This document shows positions 42,404-51,167 of a DNA stretch of 64,000 bases, one piece after another (positions within the stretch are counted from its first letter, which is position 1; each line of letters starts with the position of its first letter). The position numbers and the translations under genes were made by a program. The stretch spans positions 1 through 64,000 of the forward strand of contig JAZOLO010000003.1 of NCBI GenBank assembly GCA_045653035.1, given 5' to 3'. The DNA is from RGIG6353 sp045653035 (lineage in GTDB: Bacteria; Bacillota; Clostridia; Oscillospirales; SIG627). The notes under the pieces were generated by a model. It worked only from the letters and a program-made list of their open reading frames with translations, was not told the origin of the DNA and searched no databases.

Positions 42404-42589
42404 TACTTTTCCTCCTGAAAGTTTTGGGTTGAATTACTCTAACACTGTCCGAAATTATTTACGACGTGTTAGACACACATCGTCAAAAACGGTCAAAATA
42501 GCTGATTTAAAGCACTATTTCAGGCTAAATTTGACACACAGATTTTTAACTGTTCACAAAATAGCCCAGTTTGAGTATTTTACTAGGTA
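42404..42589 (-). other. Long untranslated leader of the glycan operon
   Basis: About 186 bases lie between the predicted transcript start and the first gene. On the minus strand, TCTAACAC can pair with GTGTTAGA around about 20 bases, and GTGTGTC occurs twice. No known riboswitch consensus was recognised. The beyond-promoter stretch 42620-43082 holds only an AT-rich region and one terminator. Confidence 0.4.
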
Positions 42590-42618
42590 AGTATATCATC
42601 AACACCTGATTTTGTCAA
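42590..42618 (-). promoter_or_regulatory. Consensus promoter of the 12-kb glycan operon
   Basis: A perfect TTGACA (42613-42618), a 17-base spacer and TATACT (42590-42595) on the minus strand. It is the only clear promoter seen upstream of the seven-gene run. Confidence 0.85.
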
Positions 42619-42775
42619 GTATGACCATATTTAGTTGCTCTATTATATATATATTAACAGTATTTTACATATTAACAAATTGTTAACAACGCACGTTCGA
42701 GGAAGTTAAAATATAAATTTTATAAAAGTGCACAAAAATTAATATAATAATATATCATACTATTTTTAATACCAA

Positions 42776-42805
42776 GAAAACCCCCGATTTTTAGGGGGGT
42801 TTTTA
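42776..42805. terminator. Terminator downstream of the mnmA transcript
   Basis: AAAACCCCC (42777-42785) pairs with GGGGGTTTT (42795-42803), with T-tracts on both sides. It stands about 280 bases after the mnmA stop, before the glycan operon promoter. Confidence 0.8.
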
Positions 42806-43082
42806 GCTTTTTTTACTTTGTAATTTATAACTATTATATCTTTTATTCACAACTTTTTATTTTATTATAGTTTATATTTATATTTTAAACACACAATAAA
42901 TTATTATATACTGCCAAATATGTTTGTGAAAATCAATACAATGTATTTGTTCAACATTAACAATTTATCTTTTTTAGTTTCGTCATTTAAGATATCAAAT
43001 ATTTTCAAATTGCTTCAAAAAAACAACCAAAAACAGACATAAAAATGGAAAATAATATAAATATATGACATTTTTTGTCATA

Positions 43083-44117
43083 TTACACAATATATCCCCC
43101 AAACAACACTCTTCCCTCTTCGTCGTAAAACACTGCCGACTGTCCTGAAGACGGTTTTTTGATGAGAATGCTTGGTATAACCTCCGCGTACTCATCAGAA
43201 ACATTCACCTTACATGGAATAAGTGGCGAACGATAGCGTGGGCGAAGAAAACACGACACCTCGCCACGTGTTTCCTTTATTCCGACAAAGTTTAAAGAGC
43301 GTATTTTGAAGAAAGCGGAACTGTTATCTTCCTCATACCCTAGTACTACCTCGTTTGTTTCGGGTCGTATTTCGGTAACATAAACAGGTCTGCCAAGTGC
43401 TATCCCCAGTCCCTTGCGTTGACCTACAGTGTACGCGGCAATACCGTTATGAACGCCGAGCACCTTTCCGTCAAGATTCACAAAATTTCCTTTTGTAAAA
43501 GCTCTTTCCAATCCTTCTTCATCAAGATTTTCTTTAAGATATGATATATAATCATCATTTGGAATAAAACATATTTCCTGACTTTCGCAAATCTCTTCCA
43601 CAAGTGCCGATTCTTTTACATTTGTTATAACCTCACTTTTAAGTGCACTCCCGAGAGGTGCTATAAATCTGGAAAGTTGCTCTTGCGAAAGTTGCCACAA
43701 GAAGTAGCTCTGGTCCTTCTTCGTATCCTCTGCCGACACCAAAGTAAAGCGGTCGCGATACTTTTCTACCTTTACGTAGTGACCCGTAGCAATTAAGTTT
43801 ATTCCAAGCGAGTCTGCAACACGAACAAGGCTATGAAATTTTATTTTTCTGTTGCAAACCACACAGGGATTAGGCGTTCTGCCTGAAACGTATTCGTTTA
43901 CAAAGTAGTCCTCTACTTCCCTTTTAAAGTTTTCACTATAATCCGCCACATGCAGCTTTATACCGAGCTTTTCTGCTGCCGACTTCGCCTTTTCAAGTGG
44001 GGCCGTCGGATGAAGCACAAGTACTACACCTTCTACCTCATAGCCTTTTTCCTGTAAAACCCGACATGCCCAAGTGCTGTCAATCCCGCCTGACATTCCA
44101 AGGAGTACCTTTTCCAT
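43083..44117 (-). CDS. mnmA: tRNA-specific 2-thiouridylase MnmA
   Basis: It thiolates U34 at the wobble position of Lys, Glu and Gln tRNAs, using ATP and sulfur passed from a cysteine desulfurase. The 344 residues carry the PP-loop GMSGGIDST (7-15), the catalytic nucleophile region GRTPNPCVVCNRKIKF near 97, ATGHYVK near 123, and the second cysteine in SQEICFIP near 190. The start codon overlaps the rnhA stop by one base, so the pair is translationally coupled. MnmE and MnmG, which act on the same base, are encoded 5 kb away. Confidence 0.95.
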   Translation of the reverse strand: MEKVLLGMSGGIDSTWACRVLQEKGYEVEGVVLVLHPTAPLEKAKSAAEKLGIKLHVADYSENFKREVEDYFVNEYVSGRTPNPCVVCNRKIKFHSLVRVADSLGINLIATGHYVKVEKYRDRFTLVSAEDTKKDQSYFLWQLSQEQLSRFIAPLGSALKSEVITNVKESALVEEICESQEICFIPNDDYISYLKENLDEEGLERAFTKGNFVNLDGKVLGVHNGIAAYTVGQRKGLGIALGRPVYVTEIRPETNEVVLGYEEDNSSAFFKIRSLNFVGIKETRGEVSCFLRPRYRSPLIPCKVNVSDEYAEVIPSILIKKPSSGQSAVFYDEEGRVLFGGYIV

Positions 44118-44560
44118 TATTTTGCTCCGTATCTGCGGCTTTGTTGTACCGCCGCTTCATCACATCTTTCGTTATAGCCATGACCGTCATGTCCCTTTAC
44201 CCATAAAAAGGACACCTCGTGTCGGTTAAGTTGAAAAACCAAACGTTTCCACAAATCAACGTTAAGAACAGGCTTTCCGTCGGCTTTTCTCCAGTTTTTA
44301 TTCTGCCATGATTCAAGCCAGCCCTTATTTATGGCATCCACCACGTATTTTGAGTCTGATACTATATCAACCTCGCACTCTGTTTTCAAGGCTTCAAGAG
44401 CTGAAACAACCGCTGTAAGCTCCATTCTGTTATTTGTGGTTTCCTCTTCTCCGTCCGAGATGAGCTTTTCATTTTCGTTATATACAAGTATTGCACACCA
44501 ACCGCCGGGACCTGGATTTCCGCTACACGCACCGTCGGTATATACTGTTACCTTTTTCAT
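44117..44560 (-). CDS. rnhA: Ribonuclease HI
   Basis: It removes RNA from RNA-DNA hybrids. The 147-residue enzyme has the catalytic carboxylates in order: YTDGACSGNPGPGGW (Asp near 7), ELTAVVSALEAL (Glu near 45), SDSKYVVDAI (Asp near 67), and the C-terminal GHDGHGYNERCDEAA (His/Asp near 130). The start at 44560 has GAGG just upstream; 19 further in-frame codons lie over the promoter and are excluded. Confidence 0.97.
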   Translation of the reverse strand: MKKVTVYTDGACSGNPGPGGWCAILVYNENEKLISDGEEETTNNRMELTAVVSALEALKTECEVDIVSDSKYVVDAINKGWLESWQNKNWRKADGKPVLNVDLWKRLVFQLNRHEVSFLWVKGHDGHGYNERCDEAAVQQSRRYGAK

Positions 44561-44588
44561 TTTTACCTCTGAATATCTTATTTTTATA

Positions 44589-44617
44589 ATTTTAACATAA
44601 TTTATTCTTAAGGTCAA
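44589..44617 (-). promoter_or_regulatory. Promoter of rnhA-mnmA
   Basis: TTGACC (44612-44617), a 17-base spacer and TAAAAT (44589-44594) on the minus strand, about 30 bases upstream of rnhA. Confidence 0.75.
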
Positions 44618-44620
44618 TAG

Positions 44621-44645
44621 AAAAAAAGAGCCCCGAAGGGCCCTT
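44621..44645 (-). terminator. Terminator after the DUF4830 gene
   Basis: On the minus strand AGGGCCC-TTCG-GGGCTCT is followed by a T-tract. The stem begins at the stop codon of the DUF4830 gene and lies just before the rnhA promoter. Confidence 0.75.
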
Positions 44646-45126
44646 AAATCTGATTTTGGGTATCTGTTAAGACAGTTTGGCTCCCATCGGTTACTGCAAG
44701 GGACACATCTCCTGCTATAACGCGGTTTTTATATACGATAATAGTCGCCACAGCCTTGCCGTCCTTGTGGTTTGTTACAGTATAGGTATAAAGCTTTACT
44801 TTTTTTCCCTTGTACTTTTCAAGATTAAGTCCCTCTGTCTTTTGAAGAGAATTATATCTTTTGTATATTTCGTCAAACTCTTCGGGAATCCTTATATCCG
44901 CTACCGTTTCCGAGTCTTCCAGTATATCCCAACCAAGTCTTTCAAGAAACTTGACCCTATCCTCTTTCCCTTTTACGTTTTTATATTCTACACTGGCAAC
45001 AGTTTGAACCGAATCAGTTTTGTCGGTGGCAGGAACAAGAGCAACTGTCGTTATCATTGCGGCGGCACAAAGAGTCATTACTCCGATATATTTCAAGGTA
45101 GTTGCTTTCAAAGTATAAACAAACAT
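44644..45126 (-). CDS. DUF4830 domain membrane-anchored protein
   Basis: 160 residues: one N-terminal membrane helix (YIGVMTLCAAAMITTVALV, residues 13-31) and an outside DUF4830 domain. Its landmarks are DRVKFLERLGWDI near 55, VADIRIPEEFDEIYKRYNSLQKTEGLNLEKYKGKKVKLYTYTV near 75-115, and a C-terminal VYKNRVIAGDVS. The family is common in gut Clostridia and has no known function. It lies between rsuA and rnhA. Confidence 0.8.
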   Translation of the reverse strand: MFVYTLKATTLKYIGVMTLCAAAMITTVALVPATDKTDSVQTVASVEYKNVKGKEDRVKFLERLGWDILEDSETVADIRIPEEFDEIYKRYNSLQKTEGLNLEKYKGKKVKLYTYTVTNHKDGKAVATIIVYKNRVIAGDVSLAVTDGSQTVLTDTQNQI

Positions 45127-45176
45127 AAACTTACTCCTAATCTTTTTTAGTGTATTCTATGTTCGTTTTTTTATAT

Positions 45177-45893
45177 TTATGCCATGTTTTTGAGAAGTGA
45201 GTTTATTTCATCGGGAGTGAGCTCTCGCGTCTCTCCCCTTTCCAGTGTCCTATCAAGGGCAATCTCGTCAAACTGTACTCTTTCAAGATAGGTAACCGTC
45301 TTTCCTACCGCTTCAAGCATTCTTTTTATCTGGTGGAACTTTCCCTCGCATATAGTGATATAACCCTTTTGAGCGTCAGGTGCGATTTCAAGCTTTGCAG
45401 GAAGTGTATTTTTCTTTTCACCTATGTCAACACCATCCTCAAAAGTCCGAGCGTCTTCTTCGGTCATAGGAGCGTCGGTTTCGAAATAGTATTTTTTGTA
45501 AACGTGTCTTTTGGGAGAAAGGAGATAATGGGAAAGCTCCCCGTTATCGGTAAGTATAACAAGACCGAGAGTGTCCTTATCAAGTCTTCCTACAGGAAAT
45601 ACCTTGTAGTATTTTATTTTCTCGGGTAAAAGCTCCATAATAGTAGGGTCTCTCATATCCTCGGTAGAACAAACGTAACCGTCGGGCTTATTCATCATGT
45701 AATAGTGATATTCCGAGTAGCTTAGCCTATCACCGCGACACTCCACCTTGGATTTTTCGGGGTTTATTTTTTTTCCGATATCACGCTCTGCTTTGCCGTC
45801 AACCGTCACACAGCCCTTTTTTATAAGTCCGTGGGCTTCGTTCCGTGTGAGTGCAAGAGCTGATGCAACGTATTTATCAAGTCTTACCGTCAT
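45177..45893 (-). CDS. rsuA: 16S rRNA pseudouridine synthase, RsuA/RluB family
   Basis: 238 residues: an S4 RNA-binding domain (1-60, RLDKYVASALALTRNEAHGLIKKG) and the catalytic domain with VGRLDKDTLGLVILTDNGEL near residue 100 carrying the catalytic Asp. The end has the family block GKFHQIKRMLEAVGKTVTYLERV. By family it should modify U516 of 16S rRNA or an equivalent site; the exact target is inferred. It lies 12 bases after the ABC-F gene. Confidence 0.93.
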   Translation of the reverse strand: MTVRLDKYVASALALTRNEAHGLIKKGCVTVDGKAERDIGKKINPEKSKVECRGDRLSYSEYHYYMMNKPDGYVCSTEDMRDPTIMELLPEKIKYYKVFPVGRLDKDTLGLVILTDNGELSHYLLSPKRHVYKKYYFETDAPMTEEDARTFEDGVDIGEKKNTLPAKLEIAPDAQKGYITICEGKFHQIKRMLEAVGKTVTYLERVQFDEIALDRTLERGETRELTPDEINSLLKNMA

Positions 45894-45905
45894 AACAAGC
45901 TCCTT

Positions 45906-47789
45906 TTACATAAGAGTATCAAGAAAATAATAAAGCTCGTCAAGCTTGTTCTGGAGCTCCGTCTTTTCTTTATCTGCCTCCATCAGTGCAGTATAGTCGG
46001 TTGCAAGCTCACCAGACATCTTTGCTTCTATTACTGAAATTCTATCTTCAAGTTCATTTATCTCTTTTTCGGTTTTTTCGATATCCCTTTCCCGCTTTCT
46101 TTCCTTCGCCTTTACGTCACGTCTTAAGAGGAAATCCTCTTTTGATGAGGTATAGTTTTGTGTCTCTACTGTTTCCGATTCAGAATTACCCGAGTTCTTC
46201 TGAATATATTCCTCATATCCGTGTTCAAAAACGGTGCCTCCAACGTCGTTTATTTTAAGAATTCGTGTAGAAAGCTTCTTTATGAAATATCGGTCGTGAG
46301 ATACCGCGATAACCGTACCCTTAAATTCGGATATGGCATCCTCAAGAGTTTCTCTTGAGGCTATGTCAAGGTGGTTTGTGGGCTCGTCCAAAACGAGAAG
46401 GTTGACTTTGGAAAGCATGAGCTTTGCAAGAGTAAGCCTTGCCTTTTCGCCACCGCTGAGCACCGACACCTTCTTCATTACGTCATCACCTACAAATCTA
46501 AAGAGAGCAAGAGCTGAACGCACCTCGGTCATTGTAAGGGAGGAATATTCATTCCACAGCTCGTCGAGGACGGTATTATCGGGTGATAAATTCTGGTTTT
46601 CTTGGTCGTAATAGCCCATTTTTACGTTGGTGCCGTATTCAAACTCTCCAAAATAATCAGAGATTACAGAATTCAGTATTTTAAGAAGCGTAGATTTACC
46701 GCTACCGTTCTTTCCAAGAATAAAAAATCTGTCGCTTCTCTTTACTTCAAAGGATAGCTCTGAGAAAAGACGTTTTTGACCAAAGGCTTTTCCGAGCCCC
46801 CTTACGCTCAAAACGTCATTACCCGAGCGTATCGCCTCACCAAACGAAAAGGATATTCCTTTTGGCAAATCCTCGGGACGTTCAAGCTTATCCATTCGCT
46901 CAATAGCCTTTTCACGGCTTTCGGCGGCAATTATATTTCTTTCTCTGTTCCAGCGTCTTTGCTGTTCTATATAGGCTTTGAGACGTGCTATTTCCTTTTG
47001 CTGGTTCTCGTAGTGACGCCGGTATATCTCACGATCCTTTTTCTTCTTTTCAGCAAATACAGTATAAGAACCGTTGTAAAGAGTAGCGTGAGTGTTTTCG
47101 ATATCAAGAGTCTTATTCGTTACCGAATCAAGAAAATATCTGTCGTGGGATATAACTATAACTGTTGTTTTCAGGCCTTTGATATAGTTTTCAAGCCATT
47201 CCACAGATTCAATATCAAGATGGTTTGTAGGTTCGTCAAGTATAAGGATATCGTAGTTTTGCAAAATAAGTCCTACAAGGGCAAGTGCCGTTTTCTGTCC
47301 TCCGCTGAGACTGTTTATCGGAAGGTTAAAAAACTTTTCTCCGAAGCCCATTTTTTGAAGAACCGACTTAGTCCTGCTAACGTACTCGTAACCGCCCTCG
47401 CTTTTGTATTTTTCAAGAAGGGTTGTATAGATGTCGGCTTCGTTTAACGCATTATCGCCATTTTGCATACTGACTTCAAGCTCGTCAAGTCTTTTTTTCA
47501 TGTCGGTAAGGTACGAAAAGTTTGTAAGCATTTCTTCAAGCACGCTTCTGTCCGAGTCGATAACCGCGTACTGGTCGAGATATCCTATTTTAGCACCGCC
47601 CTCAATGAAAACATCTCCCTTGTCGGCAGATTTTTTGCCTGTTATAATTTTCATGAGAGTGGTTTTTCCTGCTCCGTTTACTCCTACAACGCCAACCTTG
47701 TCTCCTTTTTCAACGGAAAAGGAGACATTATCAAGAAGCAATTGTGTGCCAAAGGAAAGTGAAATGTTTTTACAGCTTATACTAATCAT
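45906..47789 (-). CDS. ABC-F family ATPase (translation factor type)
   Basis: 627 residues with two ABC cassettes and no membrane part. Cassette 1 has GVNGAGKTTL (near 36), LSGGQKTAL and ILILDEPTNHLD. Cassette 2 has GKNGSGKSTL (near 355), LSGGEKARL and LLVLDEPTNHLD. The linker between them (about 240-310, with QQRRWNRERN) is the P-site tRNA interaction motif of ABC-F proteins. A coiled coil closes the protein (about 545-625). Such proteins act on stalled or antibiotic-blocked ribosomes; resistance cannot be claimed from sequence alone. Confidence 0.93.
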   Translation of the reverse strand: MISISCKNISLSFGTQLLLDNVSFSVEKGDKVGVVGVNGAGKTTLMKIITGKKSADKGDVFIEGGAKIGYLDQYAVIDSDRSVLEEMLTNFSYLTDMKKRLDELEVSMQNGDNALNEADIYTTLLEKYKSEGGYEYVSRTKSVLQKMGFGEKFFNLPINSLSGGQKTALALVGLILQNYDILILDEPTNHLDIESVEWLENYIKGLKTTVIVISHDRYFLDSVTNKTLDIENTHATLYNGSYTVFAEKKKKDREIYRRHYENQQKEIARLKAYIEQQRRWNRERNIIAAESREKAIERMDKLERPEDLPKGISFSFGEAIRSGNDVLSVRGLGKAFGQKRLFSELSFEVKRSDRFFILGKNGSGKSTLLKILNSVISDYFGEFEYGTNVKMGYYDQENQNLSPDNTVLDELWNEYSSLTMTEVRSALALFRFVGDDVMKKVSVLSGGEKARLTLAKLMLSKVNLLVLDEPTNHLDIASRETLEDAISEFKGTVIAVSHDRYFIKKLSTRILKINDVGGTVFEHGYEEYIQKNSGNSESETVETQNYTSSKEDFLLRRDVKAKERKRERDIEKTEKEINELEDRISVIEAKMSGELATDYTALMEADKEKTELQNKLDELYYFLDTLM

Positions 47790-47813
47790 TTTTATTTCTC
47801 TAATATTTTTCTA

Positions 47814-47842
47814 TTGAAATAATTTATAAAATTTGATATAAT
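47814..47842 (+). promoter_or_regulatory. Promoter of ppa
   Basis: TTGAAA (47814-47819), a 17-base spacer and a perfect TATAAT (47837-47842). A leader of about 95 bases follows, without an obvious riboswitch. Confidence 0.82.
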
Positions 47843-47942
47843 GAATTACAAGGTGCTTTTATTGTACCATATTTTTATAAAAAATTCAATAATTGCTTAA
47901 TTTTTTTGAGTTTTTATTTAATAAACGTAAGGGAGTGTTATT

Positions 47943-48476
47943 ATGGCAAACATCTGGCACGATATATCGCCAAAAAGAATCAATGCCGATGATTTCATCT
48001 GCGTTGTTGAAATTTCAAAAGGAAGTAAGAAAAAATACGAGCTTGATAAAGAAACAGGCTATATTATTCTTGACAGAATACTTTATACATCCACCCATTA
48101 TCCTGCAAATTACGGATTTATCCCCAGAACTCTCGGTGATGATAACGACCCTCTCGACGTTCTTCTTCTCTGTGCAGAGCCCCTTGAGCCATTAACTCTT
48201 GTGAGAGCTTACCCCATTGGTGTAATATCTATGATAGACAACGGAAGAAACGACGAGAAGATAATCGCAATTCCCTTTGACGACCCCAACAATAATCAGT
48301 ACACAAATATTGATCAGCTCCCCTCTCACGTATTCGATGAAATGAGACACTTCTTTACAGTTTACAAGAGCCTTGAAAAGAAGGAAACTGCCGTAAACGA
48401 GGTGCAGGACAGAGAGATTGCTATAAGCGTAATAAAGACGGCAATAGATAACTATATTGAGAATTTTTGTAAGTAA
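47943..48476 (+). CDS. ppa: Inorganic pyrophosphatase, family I
   Basis: It hydrolyses pyrophosphate and so drives biosynthetic reactions forward. In 177 residues it shows the family I metal site: HYPANYGFIPRTLGDDNDPLDVLLL (near 52-78; the signature D-x-D-P-x-D is DNDPLD), ISMIDNGRNDEKIIAIP near 100 and a C-terminal helical region. The ribosome site is AAGGGAG. It is monocistronic. It shares the window with a PPi-type phosphofructokinase. Confidence 0.96.
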   Translation: MANIWHDISPKRINADDFICVVEISKGSKKKYELDKETGYIILDRILYTSTHYPANYGFIPRTLGDDNDPLDVLLLCAEPLEPLTLVRAYPIGVISMIDNGRNDEKIIAIPFDDPNNNQYTNIDQLPSHVFDEMRHFFTVYKSLEKKETAVNEVQDREIAISVIKTAIDNYIENFCK

Positions 48477-48510
48477 AATAAAGGCATCGCTTAAGCGATG
48501 CCTTTATTTT
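48475..48510. terminator. 36-bp perfect palindrome shared by ppa and rsmG
   Basis: Positions 48475-48510 read the same on both strands, with a GCTTAAGC centre and A/T-tracts at the ends. It begins within the ppa stop codon and ends at the rsmG stop, so one element terminates two converging genes. Confidence 0.92.
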
Positions 48511-49273
48511 ACAGCGGTTTCTTCGTTATTGCAGAATAGAGTCTCGGATACACAGGAGGTGTGGATTTCACCTTTTCAATTACTATCATGTAGCGTTTTG
48601 CAGATACGAAGTCAAGAAGTGCTTCTTTGTCCTCGGGGAAACGTTCAGTGTCTATATCGAACTTTATTTCATCTACTCTCTTGATTCTTCCGCCAAGCTT
48701 CACGATTCCCGCCTTTGCTTCAAGAAGCTCCTCCTCGGCGGTTGCCGCCTTCATAGAAATAAAGGTGCCTCCCACCTTCACAAAGGGCATGCAAAGCTCT
48801 ACAAGCACATTTAGTCTTGCCATGGCACGGGCTGTAACTACGTCAAACCTTTCACGAAGGCTTCCGTTTTTACCTGCAACGTCCTCGGCTCTTGCGGCAA
48901 CGGTGGTAACCTTTTCAAGTCCAAGCTTTTCGGCAGTTGCCTTTACGTATCTTATCTTCTTTTCAGTACTGTCAACCATAGTTATATCAATATCGGGACG
49001 TGCGATTTTTATGGGAAGTCCGGGAAAGCCTCCGCCACACCCGATATCTGCCATTTTTATTCCCTCTTTTTTCATTTCGGGAAGTTGTAGAATTGAAAGG
49101 GAGTCAGCGAAGTGCTTTGTTGCAATTCCCACAGGGTCAACGATTGACGTTACGTTTACCTTTTTGTTTTCCTCAACAAGTATTTCAGCAAGGTTATCAA
49201 AGGAAGAAAGCTGTTCTTCCGTAAGTATGGGAATACCAAAAAAAGAGGAAATGATTTCTTTTATTTTTTCCAT
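48509..49273 (-). CDS. rsmG: 16S rRNA 7-methylguanosine methyltransferase RsmG
   Basis: It methylates N7 of G527 in 16S rRNA. The 254 residues have the SAM motif MADIGCGGGFPGLPIKI near 73, MVDSTEKKIRYV near 98, VTARAMARLNVL near 145, and the C-terminal PPVYPRLYSAITKKPL. It is the last gene of the conserved rpmH-to-rsmG cluster, 9 bases after mnmG. Confidence 0.96.
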   Translation of the reverse strand: MEKIKEIISSFFGIPILTEEQLSSFDNLAEILVEENKKVNVTSIVDPVGIATKHFADSLSILQLPEMKKEGIKMADIGCGGGFPGLPIKIARPDIDITMVDSTEKKIRYVKATAEKLGLEKVTTVAARAEDVAGKNGSLRERFDVVTARAMARLNVLVELCMPFVKVGGTFISMKAATAEEELLEAKAGIVKLGGRIKRVDEIKFDIDTERFPEDKEALLDFVSAKRYMIVIEKVKSTPPVYPRLYSAITKKPL

Positions 49274-49282
49274 ATTTCACCG

Positions 49283-51166
49283 TCATTTCATGTTGAAGTA
49301 TATTAAAAGCACCGATATATCCGCAGGGCTTATTCCTGAAATACGGGAAGCCTGTCCGATATTGAGGGGCTTTATTTTATTGAGCTTCTGAGATGCCTCT
49401 ATTCTGATACCCTTGACAGTGGTATAGTCTATATCCTGAGGAAGCTTTTTGTTTTCAAGCTTTTTGAAGGCTTCTATTTCAAGCTCCTGCTTTTTGATAT
49501 ATCCCTTATACTTAATTTCGGTCTCAGCACGTCTCATTGCCTCTTTTGAAAGAGTGGGGCGTGTTTTATCAACGCGACTTAGTATCTCATAATTCAGCTC
49601 GGGACGTCTTACAAGGTCGCCGTAGCGTATACCCGTTGTAACGGGTGCAGAATTGTTCTCACAAAGTATTCTGTCAAGCTCTGACGAGGGTGCGATAAAG
49701 GTGCTTTCCGCCCTCTCTATCTCACGGTCTATTTCCTCGAAAAGCTTCATCTTTACTTCATATCTCTCGTCGTCAATAAGCCCTGCGAATCTTCCGTATT
49801 CTATAAGACGGCGGTCTGCATTATCCTGTCTTAAAAGAAGTCTGTACTCGCAACGAGATGTCATTATTCTGTAAGGCTCGTTTGTTCCTTTTGTTACAAG
49901 GTCATCAATAAGAGTCCCGATATACGATGATGCTCTTGTTAGTATCATGGGCTCTCGTCCTTGAAGGCTCAGGGATGCATTTATTCCTGCAACAAGTCCC
50001 TGTGCCGCCGCTTCCTCGTAGCCCGAGGTGCCGTTGAACTGTCCTGCACCATAAAGACCTTCTATCTCCTTGAATTCAAGGGTAGGAAGAAGTTGGGTCG
50101 GGTCTGCAAGGTCGTACTCTATCGCATAAGCTGTACGCATTACCTCTGCGTTTTCAAGTCCCTTTATGGAGTGGAGAATCTTGAGCTGTACGTCCTCGGG
50201 AAGTGATGAGCTGAGTCCCTGTACGTATACCTCGTCTGTATCTCTGCCCATAGGCTCAAGGAAAAGCTGATGCCTTTCCTTGTCGGAAAATCTTACAACC
50301 TTATCCTCTATACTGGGACAGTATCGAGGTCCTACACCTCTGATATTACCCGAATAAAGTGGGGAGCGGTGAAGGTTTTCTTTTATAATATTGTGAGTGC
50401 TTTCATTAGTATAAACTGTATAGCAATTATACTGTTCCCTTGCCTGAAACTCGTCTTTATCAGTATAATAGGAGTAGCAGTACGGCTCTTTGTCGCCGGG
50501 CTGTACCTCGGTTTTTTCATAGTCTATACTGTCTTTATGGATACGTGCGGGAGTACCTGTCTTAAAGCGGAGCATCTTCATGCCAAGCTTTTCAAGGGAC
50601 TCTGTTAAGAAAGATGCAGGAAACATATTATCGGGACCAGATGAAAAGCTCACGTCACCAACTATAACTCTTGCGTTAAGATAAGTGCCTGTGGAAATTA
50701 TAACTTTTTTCGCGTGCCACTCGGCACCGTAGCGTGTTGTAACAGAAAGTCCGCCCTCTTCACGCTCAACCGATACAATTTCAGCCTGTATAAGACGAAG
50801 ATTCTCGGTCTTTTCGATAGTCTTCTTCATAAGGGTCTGATAGGCTCTGCGGTCTGCCTGCATACGAAGAGAGTGCACGGCAGGGCCTTTTCCGAGGTTG
50901 AGCATACGGCTTTGCATACACACCTTGTCGGCGGCTCGACCCATCTCACCGCCAAGGGCATCAATCTCATAAACAAGGTGTCCCTTTCCCGTACCTCCGA
51001 TAGACGGATTACAGGGCATATTTCCTACTGCGTCAAGATTGAGGGTAAAGAGTATGGTACTGCATCCCATTCGGGCTGCCGCCAATGCCGCCTCTATTCC
51101 TGCGTGACCTGCTCCTATTACTATAATATCTGTATTTCCAGCGTAATATCTTTGAGTATCTGTCAT
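49283..51166 (-). CDS. mnmG: tRNA uridine-34 5-carboxymethylaminomethyl modification enzyme MnmG
   Basis: The FAD/NADH partner of MnmE that installs the cmnm5 group on U34. The 627-residue full-length protein has the FAD-binding IVIGAGHAGIEAALAAARMG near residue 15, NPSIGGTGKGHLVYEIDALGG near 48, and ARIHKDSIDYEKTEVQPGD. The central GLYGAGQFNGTSGYEEAAAQGLVAGINA block is near 370. The start is set at the ATG at 51166, one base past the mnmE stop; a GTG five codons upstream is an alternative. Confidence 0.96.
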   Translation of the reverse strand: MTDTQRYYAGNTDIIVIGAGHAGIEAALAAARMGCSTILFTLNLDAVGNMPCNPSIGGTGKGHLVYEIDALGGEMGRAADKVCMQSRMLNLGKGPAVHSLRMQADRRAYQTLMKKTIEKTENLRLIQAEIVSVEREEGGLSVTTRYGAEWHAKKVIISTGTYLNARVIVGDVSFSSGPDNMFPASFLTESLEKLGMKMLRFKTGTPARIHKDSIDYEKTEVQPGDKEPYCYSYYTDKDEFQAREQYNCYTVYTNESTHNIIKENLHRSPLYSGNIRGVGPRYCPSIEDKVVRFSDKERHQLFLEPMGRDTDEVYVQGLSSSLPEDVQLKILHSIKGLENAEVMRTAYAIEYDLADPTQLLPTLEFKEIEGLYGAGQFNGTSGYEEAAAQGLVAGINASLSLQGREPMILTRASSYIGTLIDDLVTKGTNEPYRIMTSRCEYRLLLRQDNADRRLIEYGRFAGLIDDERYEVKMKLFEEIDREIERAESTFIAPSSELDRILCENNSAPVTTGIRYGDLVRRPELNYEILSRVDKTRPTLSKEAMRRAETEIKYKGYIKKQELEIEAFKKLENKKLPQDIDYTTVKGIRIEASQKLNKIKPLNIGQASRISGISPADISVLLIYFNMK

Positions 51167-51167
51167 T

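Noticed and set aside
42404..42589. Riboswitch in the glycan operon leader
   Set aside because: Only one 8-bp pairing and a short repeat were found; no known aptamer consensus was recognised.
46776..47447. 223-residue open frame on the plus strand
   Set aside because: It is antisense to the ABC-F gene, in a frame produced by that gene's codon use; no start signal and no recognisable motif.
45906..47789. Antibiotic resistance gene (ABC-F type)
   Set aside because: Sequence alone cannot separate resistance ABC-F proteins from housekeeping ones; no drug-related context is present.
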